Of a DNA stretch of 64,000 nt, positions 21,775 to 31,752 are shown in pieces (positions within the stretch are counted from its first letter, which is position 1; every line of letters begins with the position of its first letter). Location of the stretch: assembly GCF_010093595.1 (NCBI RefSeq), contig NW_022985441.1, positions 310,132 through 374,131 on the forward strand, given 5' to 3'. A program made the position numbers and the translations under genes. This DNA comes from Mytilinidion resinicola (taxonomy: Eukaryota > Ascomycota > Dothideomycetes > Mytilinidiales > Mytilinidiaceae). The notes beneath the pieces were generated by a model. That model did no database searches. It was not told the origin of the DNA and saw only the letters and a program-made list of their open reading frames with translations.

Positions 21775-22917
21775 TTTAGCGTACCTAAAAAGGCTCCGAT
21801 CGCATTTCGATTCCTACCGTAATATCCTGCTTGAACTTGATCGAGCCTTCGGCGCGTCACTTACCTATAGTCTCTTGCATCGTGGGGAAGTGCTTTAGAA
21901 TGTTCTCGTCGACGACGATAAAACCCTGCATAGTAATGCGGCGGATGAAAATCTCCCTAAGACTCTTCACGCCGTACCGATCTTCCGGTTTCTTATTGTA
22001 GTCGCAGATCATACTGCAAAGACACTGCGCCAAAACTATCAGCAAGCGTCCTCCGAAAACAGCAGCCGAGAACACTACTCACTAATCCCTCCAATCTAAT
22101 TCATCTCGCAAATCGCCGCCTCCAACACCGGCCTACCGACGTTGTCGTAATAGACATCGATTCCCTGCGGCACCAGCTTCTCCAACGCTTCCCGCGCCTT
22201 CTCCGTCTTGTAATTAAACCCACCATCAAAGCTCAGCTCCTCAACAATATACCTTAGCTTCTCATCGCTCCCTGCATTCCCAATAGCCCTCAACCCCTCT
22301 GTCAGGGAGTAGCGGTGAGGGCCACGGCAGGCACGTGTCACCTCTTGTATATAGCCTCACGTACACGGCCTACAGCTCCTTGTTCAGTGACACCCTCCTT
22401 CGCCAGCTGCCCAACAAGCTACCCAACCGCCCCACTAGCCGCGGAGACCAAGATCGTTTCGCCCGCCTTCGGCTTCCCGATCTCATAAAGGCACCCATAC
22501 GACCTCAACTCCGGGGGACCAAGCGCCCCGACTAAATGGCGGACGTCAACGTTGTAAGGATTATGCACTTTGAACGGGATCTCGGCCATCGCAGCATCGC
22601 AGACTGTGTACTCGTGGAACGGCAGCGCTTTCTCGTTGAAGAAGCAAACAACATCGCCTTCAACAAACTTTGGGTTCCGCGATTTGAGCACTTTGGCGAC
22701 GCCCCCGTTGTAGATCGGCTCGCAATTTGGAGAATGGTGCCTCCATACGCGTTCGCATGTAGGGGTCCACGGAAAGGTAGTAGTTCTTGAGTAGAAGGCC
22801 GCCATCGGGAGGGGAGAGGGAGAGGTCAATTGGGCGGTTTTGGATGGTGAGATGGGTGCTGGGGATGAGGACTTCGTCGACGATTTTTTGGAAGATGACG
22901 GATCTGTTAGGAGTCAT
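21775..22917 (-). pseudogene. Medium-chain (leukotriene-B4-dehydrogenase-like) NADP oxidoreductase, broken
   Basis: Starting at ATG 22917, the pieces match the fungal MDR family in order: NYYLSVDPYMRTRM, NGGVAKVLKSRNPKF, EGDVVCFF, ETILVSAASGAVG (nucleotide-binding turn), GSDEKLRYIVEELSFDGG, GIDVYYDNVG, then EIFIRRITMQGFIV and EGSIKFKQDITVGIE. They lie in different frames. There is a shift near 22,730, a TAG at 22419-22421 where Gln is expected after SAASGAVG, a non-homologous stretch of about 100 bp at 22,290-22,390, and further stops before 21,775. No functional enzyme is expected. It may be a lost member of the neighbouring gene group. Confidence 0.75.
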
Positions 22918-23593
22918 TATGACGAAGGTTTTGTGAAAGAAATGAAAAAGCGATTGGTAAGTTGAGATGCGATGGTGAAGAGTTATAATAGCTGAATTAC
23001 CCTTGCGTAGATCAGAGATTCGTATACGTCATATACGCTTCTGATCCGCCCTGAATGGAGCTTAGGTCTTGGGTCATGAGTAGTTATGATAAAAGAGGAA
23101 GTAGCTCTTACAAGATTGGGAAAGGTCGCTGATATGATTGGTGGCTTGAAAGTATCTACTTTGTATAGAACCGAAACAGAGAAACGCTGCTTACATCAGT
23201 TCATCGTAGTGTGCTGCTAATTATGCCAGGAGGTAGGTTTATGTGTTAAGGATACACTCTAGTGCTAACACCAACCCGCAGTACTATAACACGCCCACAA
23301 GTAAGATGGATGGATAGTGCACCGAACTTAAGGCTACGAATATCAGCGCTTCGCAGAATATACCATGGAGAAATTAGCGCTGAGTCTTGACGTAGGAAGT
23401 TGAACAAAAAAGCATATGCGCATTACTCAAGAGACTCGTGTAACACAAATAGAGTAGAATGATGTCTAGAGCCTACATTACAAAAAGGTTGAAGTTCGTG
23501 TTTGAGACACAGGGGTGGTCCTGATTACCTTTGAGTAGCACTCAAACGTCAAACGACGTCATTCATCCTCATACAACCCATCACATCGCATCT
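22918..23593. other. Intergenic, no gene seen
   Basis: An A/T-rich spacer between the broken reductase and the Apple-domain gene. I see no coding pattern, repeat or RNA gene. Confidence 0.5.
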
Positions 23594-24157
23594 CTATCCA
23601 TCAATCAACACAGCGCTCTCCATCATGACCCTCCTCGGCACCCCATCGCCCTCTAATCGTTCTTCATGCAGCCAACAATAGCTGTCTCCCACCCCCTGCG
23701 GCTGCGCGTATACCCACGTCACCCCGTAGCATTTTGGCGTCACAGTCGCACAGATCTCAAGACACTCGCCTATGGAATACGTCTTGTAGTTCCCATTGAC
23801 GGGTATCGGTCCCCCGAAATCGACATTGCATTTGCGGAGCCAGTGCTCGCCGTTTGAGGTCGTGAAGGTTGTGTTGTCCGAGCCCGGGCAGTCGATAGTC
23901 ACTGCTGTGGGAGTTGGGGATGCAAAAGTTAACGTTGAGGAGGGTTGAAGAGTGGTTGTTGAGACGGGTGTAGAAGTTGAGGATGGTTGGATGGTTGGTG
24001 ATGAGGTATGACGGCTTTTTTCTTTCATGAGAATGGCGCCTGCTGCTCCGCCGATTACTGCAGCTGCGATAGCGAGGGTGAGGGCACATATGATCCAGAA
24101 GGTGCGCTTGCGGAGGCCGCAGGTATAGTTGGTTGCAGCTTTGGAGGATTTCTTCAT
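23594..24157 (-). CDS. Single-pass membrane protein with Apple/PAN-like extracellular domain
   Basis: An intact 187-aa frame starts at ATG 24157. A short Lys-rich cytosolic start is followed by one helix (about residues 20-45, FWIICALTLAIAAAVIGG), a Ser/Thr/Pro-rich stalk (50-85) and a cysteine-containing domain. That domain has CPGSDNTTF, EHWLRKCNVDF, YSIGECLEICA, KCYGVTWVY and SYCWL, a common fungal Apple/PAN-like pattern associated with binding proteins or carbohydrates. The stalk is probably O-glycosylated. The ligand is unknown. Nothing suggests damage. Confidence 0.7.
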   Translation of the reverse strand: MKKSSKAATNYTCGLRKRTFWIICALTLAIAAAVIGGAAGAILMKEKSRHTSSPTIQPSSTSTPVSTTTLQPSSTLTFASPTPTAVTIDCPGSDNTTFTTSNGEHWLRKCNVDFGGPIPVNGNYKTYSIGECLEICATVTPKCYGVTWVYAQPQGVGDSYCWLHEERLEGDGVPRRVMMESAVLIDG

Positions 24158-25238
24158 GGCTGTAGTGCTTCGGGTGCTTGATTTCTGGTACCCTCGACCA
24201 CGAAGGATACTGCGATCTCAGGCGAGCGGTACTTTGGGAGCTCTATCCCACAAATCCGTCACATTCCGATCCTATTGAATTATACGAGGAGGAAAGAGGA
24301 CAGACGAACGGCAGGACTTGAAGTTGAAGGTGAGCTCAAGATAAGGCATAGGGCCATGTTTATGCCTTACGGCGCGTCCCCTGAATATTGAACGCGTCAA
24401 ACCTATTTGCGTCAAGCGTCTATACAAAAGAAGTGGTGGCGTTGGCCGGGAGCTGACGTTGAGGTTCTGGATGGTGAACTAGAGCGCCTCGCTTTAGCCA
24501 TAGATCTCGACGCCAATAGGGGGCGCCACTAAGTCGCCAAACTCGAAAGGACATAGGCAATGAGTCTTCTCCGAAATGGAAGGCACACATCCCTCCATCC
24601 ATGTACAAAGGTACGGTATTAAGACATTAGTTCTAGCACTCCCTCTATCAATTGGCTCTAACCTTGCTTCCGGCTATCTGAGATGAAAAACTGAACGACC
24701 ACGAACAAAACGGTCTAACCGTTTGTTTAGAAGCGCTCCAGTCTGCGTTGTCTTGGATTTGACATGTTGTCCGAATTCCTGATAATACAATAAAGCATCT
24801 CAAAAAGTGGCAAGCAAGAGTGCACAGAATTATGTCTAGGTACTGTACCGGACTCACATGCCGTGACGAAAAGGAGAGTACCATTACTACTCCAAAAGCA
24901 TTTCTCTTCTCCAAGTGTCTCTCGTGTTCTTTTTGGAGAGGCGCTGTAACACGAACCCGGCCCAGCTCCGTTTTACTGAACAATGTTTTTATCAAGACGA
25001 AGCTATAGACTTTTGAGCTGCAAACAATGTTAAGTATTTTTTATGCATCCCAAAACCGTCTTTCGTTTCATCCACAATGTCGTAGCTGATCTTATATATA
25101 AGATGAATCTACGTTCATTTGATCGTCCGCTTACAATTCCCAAATCGACACGTGCTTCGAAAATCGACCTACGTTTCTTAGACCGACACACACTCCAAAA
25201 ACCGATACAACGTCCTGGAATCGACATCACAAACAACC
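24158..25238. other. Divergent intergenic region, no gene seen
   Basis: 1.08 kb between the Apple-domain gene (minus) and the RING gene (plus). The open frames here have no recognisable domain. Confidence 0.45.
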
Positions 25239-26477
25239 ATGGCTGGAAACATAGGCTTATCCGACGCTGGTTACATACCACCAATGGACCAGATCGAGCT
25301 ACCGGATCTCAACCTAGATATCCTCGAATCATACCTTAGTCTCAAGGCCCACCATGAGCGCCAAATTGAACAGCCTTGGGTGCTCCGAGGACAGCTCCTA
25401 GGCGCTTTCATGTATCTTCAAAGGAACATCATACACGATGAATTCCGACGCGATCCAGATACAACAGAACAATACCTAGCAGACATGCTCAACGTGTACC
25501 GCGGAATGGGTGAGTTCTTTCCCACTGCACGAGAACTCGTTCCTTACGCGCAGTCAGTCCGGAGAAGAGCGCACGCGATGCGCTATAACGAAGGCGTTCC
25601 TGAGGGCGTTGTAGCTCCACATGAATATCTTGAAAGGTGGGATCTCTTCAGACTAGCTGGATAGGTGGCTGACGATGTCGCTGCGATTGTCCAGGAGCAT
25701 GGGATGGACTACCTCCACCGCTTGCAAGCAGAGCTGAACGAGCTTGCTCCACCAGTACCTAATCACACTCAACACACAACCAGCGAGCGCATTTCATACG
25801 GCTTAAGCTTTCCCCCATGGTGGACAGCTGAGGAAGCAGCATCCCATTTCAATATTCATCGTCAACACCGTGCTTGACGCTATGCTAACCCGGCTGCAGG
25901 ATACGGAGGCCAACGAGTAAGGAAAATAATCTTCGACAGCTTGGCGGAGCATTGCGATACTCCCACAGAAGAAAATGAGTGCTGTGCGATCTGCTTCGGG
26001 GAGTTTTCTGAGCATAATGGTGCGGTTCAAGCACGAGTTTGCAAGCACATTTTCGGCCGAGACTGTCTGGAAACCTGGGTAAATCAGCATGGCCAAAACA
26101 CAACTTGTCCATTATGTCGCAGGCGGCTACTTCTGGAGGAACCTCGCGCATTCGCGCCTTCGGAGAACGTGCTTGGAGTCCCTGAATCAGCGCGTGAGGA
26201 GGCTATTGGGCTTCTTCGGGAACTTAGGGACATGCACCAAGAACTCCAACGTCAAATCGAAACGATCGAAGCCGAAAGAGAGCGCCTTCTAGATCTAGAC
26301 GCAGTAGATGCTGAGATTGAGCAGCAAGTCGACGTCAGAGTCTATGATGCCGTTAATAATAAGTTCGATGCTCTCGTCAACAGGATCGACGACTTGCTGC
26401 GCAATGACCGACCTGAGCAAGAACTGGATGAGTGGTCGGACCTGCTACTACCTTTTCTCTTCTTAAATACCTTGTAG
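25239..26477 (+). pseudogene. RING-finger protein gene with an in-frame TAG
   Basis: One reading frame carries the whole gene from ATG 25239 (MAGNIGLSD) to the stop at 26475-26477. It is interrupted by TAG at 25662-25664 and by TGA at 25875-25877. The second stop can be removed by a 39-bp intron (25861-25899, GTCAAC...TGCTAAC...GCAG) that keeps phase. The first cannot be spliced out in phase and fits Trp to stop. The RING domain follows: C-x2-C (CAIC) at about 25,985, then C-x-H-IFG-x2-C (CKHIFGRDC) and CPLC. The fifth ligand is replaced by Gly, as in many fungal HVFG-type RINGs. A coiled coil (LLRELRDMHQELQRQ) follows. If active it would be an E3 ubiquitin ligase. A shorter protein starting at the ATG near 25,704 is possible. 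Confidence 0.65.
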
Positions 26478-27057
26478 ATTGAATGACTACGCTTCTTGAA
26501 TGAGCGTAGCTAGTTCAACCAATCGCTCCTCCTGATAGAAAAACATCCTTTCTTCAACATGCTCTTTCCTTACTATGCAGCTCTTTAATAGTGTGATACC
26601 ATAAAATATTATCTTGTGGACAGTACCCTTTGGCTCTTCCTCGCTTTCTTAAAGGGACTCCACCGAGGCCTTCTTGGGGAATATCTGCAACCGGATGGTA
26701 AAACGCTAGGCATGGGCTATATTGGACACGAACTTTTATCACTCGCGAATCGTAAGATTTGAATAGATGGAAAGGCATGCAGCAGCGGCAGCGGCGAATT
26801 TGGGAGTGCGATATTCATTTTGCCCTCGCTGCACGTGACTTTCACGTGATTTTTACAATCCACTGTGACTGTTTTTGGAAGATCGCACGTGCGCGAAGTT
26901 TGGAAGTTGGAAGGGGCGGTTTAAGACAAGTAGATTTAGGAATGAAGAAGTTCGTAGAGAAGGGATGCAGATGAAATCACTTCCCTCCAACTGAGGCGTC
27001 TCCTTCACACCCATGCTCCTCACTCGTAGCCTTTACCCATGAATCAAAAGAAACCCA
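26478..27057. other. Intergenic region 5' of the transposon, no gene seen
   Basis: I see no gene. Three CACGTGA/CACGTG words cluster at 26,833-26,900, of unknown meaning. Confidence 0.45.
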
Positions 27058-27065
27058 TAAATAAA

Positions 27066-27197
27066 GGAGCACCTTAGTTATCACCCCCCCTTTCTTTGCG
27101 TATCACCCCCCTTTTCTCTGCGTGTCACCCCCCCTATATTAGGCCTAGCTCCGGCCCGTATAAATATTGTTCCACCAATCAAACTCACCCGCTTGCC
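27066..27197 (+). repeat. 5' terminal inverted repeat of the MULE
   Basis: An inverted copy of 29799-29930, it carries three TCACCCCCC iterons at 22-bp spacing, a likely transposase-binding array. The inner half contains a TATAAATA box near 27,159 that could serve as the transposase promoter. Confidence 0.93.
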
Positions 27198-27284
27198 CGC
27201 TCGTGCTCAATTCGAATTTACATTACCTGCGCACTTACTCTCGATGCATCAACACCACTTCCTCTACATCATCACCTCAACACT

Positions 27285-29657
27285 ATGCCCCTCCGGCCGC
27301 CCCCTTGGGGCCGCCACGCCTCCGTAGAGGATGGCATGAAGTCAATCAACACTTGGGCCAAGCAGGAAGGATACGCCATAGTTAAATACAACAAAAAAAT
27401 GGACAAGCGCATGCCCCCCCAGGTGCGCAAGGTGCTGGTTCGATGCGAGTGCGCAGGAGAGTATGAGCCAGCTAATAGGAAGCGCCGCACCCGTACAAAG
27501 AAGACCAATTGCCTATTTAAAGGGGCCCTCTCAAGAGATTTACTGCAAGGTGATTGGTTCTTTGAGGTTGAGGTCTATGCTCACAATCACGAGCCGTACA
27601 ATCCTGAGGATGGAACTCCTATTGCGCACCGAGATCTCGATAAGGATACCATCCGAACTATATACAATCAGCTCAACGGAGGCACGCCCGTAGGTGCTAT
27701 CTTCAACAACCTCCTAGCTGAGGGCAAGGATGTGACGATGCAGGACCTATACAACAAGAGATGGGAGTGGAAGAGAATAAAGCTTAAGGGGCTTACTCCA
27801 ACTCAGGCCATACTTAAGGTGCTTGAGGAACACGGCAACGACAACCCGGACGCTCATTACCACTACAAATACGAGCTAGATGAAGTAAACCGAGTCAAGT
27901 ACCTATACTTCATGCACCCGGAGAGTGTTCGGATGTTCCAGAAGAATCCTGATGTTGTTCTTCTTGATTGCACCTACAAGACAAATAAGTTCAAGATGCC
28001 GCTCCTCCACATCAACGGCGTCAACAACCAGGGCAGGAACTACGAGCTAGGCTATTGTTTTCTCCCAGGGGAGGAAGAAGAGGACTACATCTTTGCCGTG
28101 CGGGAGCTTTACCTAGTGTGCCAGCGCCTAGGCGTTTCACCAGGCGTTTTCATCACGGATAAAGAGCTCGCACTCAAGAATGCACTGGCTGAGTTCTTTC
28201 CTCTTGTTCCTCAGATCCTGTGCAAGTGGCACGTGCAGAAGAACATCGCCAGCAAGGCTGTCACTGTTTAGAAGGATAAGGAGCAAGCATTAGCGGATAC
28301 AATAGATCTAGAGGACCCAGCACGTGCCTCTCAAGTGCTAACAGTAGCTGAGATTGATGTTATTCAGAGAGATCGGAAGAGGTTTATCAACGAGCTTAAC
28401 TTCTGCCTATCAAAACCTACAGAGGCTGAGTTTGTAGCCGCTTGGAACAAGATTCAATCGGATTATGCACACAAGGAAGCCCTGGTCGACCACCTCACCG
28501 AAGAGTGGTGGCCTTTTCGACAGCAGATTGCGACGTACCATACGGGCCTTCTGCCGCACTTTGGCAACACTATAACCTCGCGGCTAGAGGGCTCAAACGG
28601 CAGTATTAAGTCCTATCTTCAGATCTCGACAGGCGACCTCTACGACGTAGTCACCCTGCTATCTCAATACATTCACCGCCAAGGTGTTGAGAGAAAGAAT
28701 CAGCTTGGCCGGCAGCGTAGAGCTCCTCAGCATGAGGTTAGGATTCCTGAGTTTGCTGGGGTTCTTCAGCAGGTTACTGAGCAGGGCCTGAGGCTACTCG
28801 CTGCCCAAGTCAAGAAGGCCAAGAAGGACGATTTCAATCCTATTTGCAATGGAACATTCAGGGGGACATACGGCATGCCTTGCTGTCACGAAATACACCG
28901 AAAACTGTACGCTACAGCGACATCTACGTATACTGTTGTCCTGGAGGATGTTCATCAGCACTGGTGGTTCAATCGTCCCGTTCCAAACGAGGTAAACCTT
29001 CCTATCGATCCTCTCCTCCTCATCGAGGCTCCGGCAATTGTACAGCGTCGTAAAGGCAGGCCAACGGGCCCTGCTGCACCTCGTCAATCAACCCGTGGCC
29101 GTGGCCGTGCTCGTGCACCTGCTGATGCAACTCGACGTGATCCATCTCAATTCGAAATTGTTGATCAACAAGCTCCGGCGCAGCGAGCACGACGGCGTGG
29201 TGGAGGGCCAGGATCACGTGGAGGAACGTCGCATCTCCGGCGAGCTCATAAGACTACTGCTCGTGCAGAGCGAGCAGATAGTGTTGTAGGTGGACAGGAA
29301 CCAACTCAATCGATGCAGATTGCGACACAGGCCACCCAAATTACTATGGCAGGTGTCTCTACAGGCACGCCGGCGGTCGAGCAGACCATTGTAGTGCTCA
29401 ACAATCCTGTACAGTTCACAACTACAGCGCCAGATCGCTCCGCCGGACAAGCAGGCACTCCAACAGCTACTCAGAGCTCTATTTCCTTAGTCCCCGACAG
29501 CCAACCAGCCCCTGAGGATGCCCCTATGTCCACGCCTGAGGAGGAGGCTGTCCGTGGTGAAGCAATGGCTGTGAGGCCTTGGTATACAGGTGTAGTTGGC
29601 GTTCCTTTCAGCCAGCAATTGGACAGTGGTGGCCATCTAGGCGCTTTCCGCTGGTAG
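27285..29657 (+). pseudogene. MULE transposase interrupted by one in-frame TAG
   Basis: The frame from ATG 27285 to 29657 would be 790 aa, but TAG at 28269-28271 (codon 329, after ASKAVTV) splits it; the same frame continues. Domains in order: an N-terminal FAR1/GCM-like zinc and DNA-binding region (about 15-115; VRCECAG, NCLFKGAL and the HNHE pair); the MULE catalytic core with Asp in LLDCTYKTN (about 229), Asp in ITDKELAL (about 290), CKWHVQKN (about 313) and Glu in SRLEGSNGSIK (about 433); a SWIM-like C...CCH knuckle (about 521-535); and an AT-hook-like KGRPTGP with a basic Arg/Gly-rich tail. The stop lies between the second Asp and the Glu, so the product would lack the catalytic Glu. Either readthrough occurs or the copy is dead. 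CAG or TGG are the likely ancestral codons. Confidence 0.9.
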
Positions 29658-29798
29658 AGTAGCTAGAGTAGAGTAGCTAGAGTAGAGTAGCTAGAGTAGA
29701 TAGAGCGAATAGACTCCTATTGGCCTAGATGATGCAGCCTATAATACAGCCTTTCCGTTTTGTGATGCATACTCTCCATTTTACGCAGTCGACACGGA

Positions 29799-29930
29799 GG
29801 CAAGCGGGTGAGTTTGATTGGTGGAACAATATTTATACGGGCCGGAGCTAGGCCTAATATAGGGGGGGTGACACGCAGAGAAAAGGGGGGTGATACGCAA
29901 AGAAAGGGGGGGTGATAACTAAGGTGCTCC
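29799..29930 (-). repeat. 3' terminal inverted repeat of the MULE
   Basis: The inverted counterpart of 27066-27197, with the same three CACCCCC blocks on the minus strand. It ends in GGTGCTCC next to the target duplication TAAATAAA. Confidence 0.93.
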
Positions 29931-30000
29931 TAAATAAAACCTGTAGACATTTAAAAACCAAGCTCACCCCTAAAGTCGCAATGTCCAATCGGACAATATC

Positions 30001-31752
30001 TCACAGCCCATTCACTCGATCTACCTCAGCCAACCACTCCATCTCCTGTACTCCAGGTCCATCAGCCGTCATCCACAACCGCTCAAAATTGGGCGCCTTC
30101 CCTGCCTTCTGAATCACATACTCTGGCAGGCTCGTCCCATCCTTCTTCTTCCACTCAAACCCCTTACCCTTCGCCTTCTCCCCTCGCACAAACCCTTCCA
30201 GCCCACTATTCTTCTCCTCCGGGAACTTCGTCCGCCGATACCCAGCCACGGGGTGCACAAACTCGTTCGTAACCCCCATTTCCCCAATCTCAACCCACTC
30301 GTGCTTTTTTGTCGTGGGATTCCACACCTCGGTCTGGCAACGACCAGGAATGCGTTTGACGCCTCCGGCGTAGTTGTACATGAGGCCAGTGAGGCTGTCG
30401 ACCATGCGGCCGACGCCCCACCCGCGCGGCGTGCGCGTCCAGACTGTGGGAGCTGGGTTGACGAGGGGGACGTAAGGGACGTACGACCAGAAGGTCTCTT
30501 TGATGCCTTCTGGTGGTGGTGGGGGGAGGGTGTGCTTGTAGTCGATGTCGTCGAGCCATTGCTTGTATTCGATCATAGTTTGGTTGTAGGCAGTTCGGTC
30601 GATTTCGAGGTGGGGAGAGATGCATTGGAGCATCCAGGCGAAAGTGATGTTGGACATGCCTACGTTCTAGTTAGGTTACATGGGAGCTAAAGGGGGGAAC
30701 TTTTAGGGCCAACCTTCGAGATCTCCGGCGTGGTCTTTAATACCGTCATCTGACCCACCGCCAATGTTGATGTGGACACCCGGGAACCAAACTTGCAGTA
30801 GCTCTGGCTGTTTACCTGTGGGTTTCTTGGGTAGGTACCACACGGTGGGCTTGAATGCCTTGCGGCGTTCGTCTAGAGCCAGAGCGTGGAAAGCGTGCTC
30901 AATGTCTAATATAGGTTAGTGAAAAGCCCAAGTCATAGCTTTTCTTGTACCAGATAAGATACTTACTCTCATTCAGCTTCACGTTGTGAAAGCCATACGA
31001 AGTCCTCATATCAGCGTTATCCATCCACCTTCCATCTGGAACTCCAAGACTTCCAACCTACATCAAACGTGGTCAGCTGCTGTGTATCCTCGCGCTGAAT
31101 CACAGAAAGCACTCACCGTATCCCAAACACCAACAACCTTCACCTTCCTGCTCCCCTGAATCGCGACCTCCCCATGCGGCCGAATCTCCCACATCTGCGT
31201 AATCTCCTCCGCCGTACGTCTCCCCGGCTTCGCACTAAACTCAATCCCCTTCTTCGACAACTTCCCCCCAACAACTTCTTTCCATGCCTGTGTTTCCCTA
31301 AAGGGCTTCCCCTCCTTATTCGCCTTATAAGCCTTGTAGATGAAAGGGAAGATCTGCATATATCTCGGTTCCATAACTCCGATATCCGTTACTAGCCCCG
31401 CTACAGCACGGGCCGTGTATGCGCCCCTCGAGAAACCAAAACAGAAGATCTCATCGCCGGGACTGTAGTTCAGGACGATGAAGTTGTAGGCTTCGATGAC
31501 GTTGGTAGCAAGTCCATCGCCAGTCGCGCCTTGGCGCTTTTTTTCGAGGTCGGCGAGGGAGCCGGTGCCCACGCCAGAGTCGTAGTAGACAATTTGAGGG
31601 ATCGCGGCGCCGCTGGATGTGGTGCCGGTGCGTGCAACGTGGCGACAAAGCTTGGTTACGTTGGAAGGGATGTTTTCATCTTCGCTGACGGAGGATTGCC
31701 AGGTGCCGTCGCAGGCGATGACAATGCGTTTGGTTGGGATTGGGGTAGCCAT
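30001..31752 (-). CDS. DUF2235 alpha/beta-hydrolase-like protein
   Basis: Exons 31752-31117, 31057-30967, 30905-30714 and 30659-30001 join in phase to 525 aa. The N-terminus has RIVIACDGTWQ, then YYDSGVGTG and the nucleophile elbow CFGFSRGAYTAR (Ser near residue 109), followed by VVGVWDTVGSLG. A later Asp/His region includes IEHAFHALALDERR and WFPGVHINIGGG. This is the DUF2235 domain, related to bacterial T6SS phospholipase effectors and common in fungi as uncharacterised hydrolases. The gene looks intact. The 5' end carries an in-frame extension without ATG, so ATG 31752 is chosen. Its 3' flank received the MULE insertion. A lipid substrate is inference. Confidence 0.85.

Larger units (their letters stand above)
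27066..29930 (+). mobile_element. Complete Mutator-like (MULE) DNA transposon, 2,865 bp
   Basis: The 132-bp terminal inverted repeats at 27066-27197 and 29799-29930 show no difference by eye. They are flanked by a perfect 8-bp direct repeat TAAATAAA (27058-27065 and 29931-29938). Each TIR begins GGAGCACCTTAGTTATCACC and holds three TCACCCCCC blocks exactly 22 bp apart (27081, 27103, 27125). Inside is one transposase frame with a single TAG. It inserted 63 bp beyond the stop codon of the DUF2235 gene, in its likely 3' untranslated region. Identical TIRs and an intact target duplication point to a recent insertion. Confidence 0.95.

Noticed and set aside
25239..26477. Selenocysteine or programmed readthrough at the RING TAG/TGA codons
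   Set aside because: Fungi in general lack selenocysteine insertion, the TGA can be spliced out in phase, and the TAG matches the simple nonsense decay seen in neighbours.
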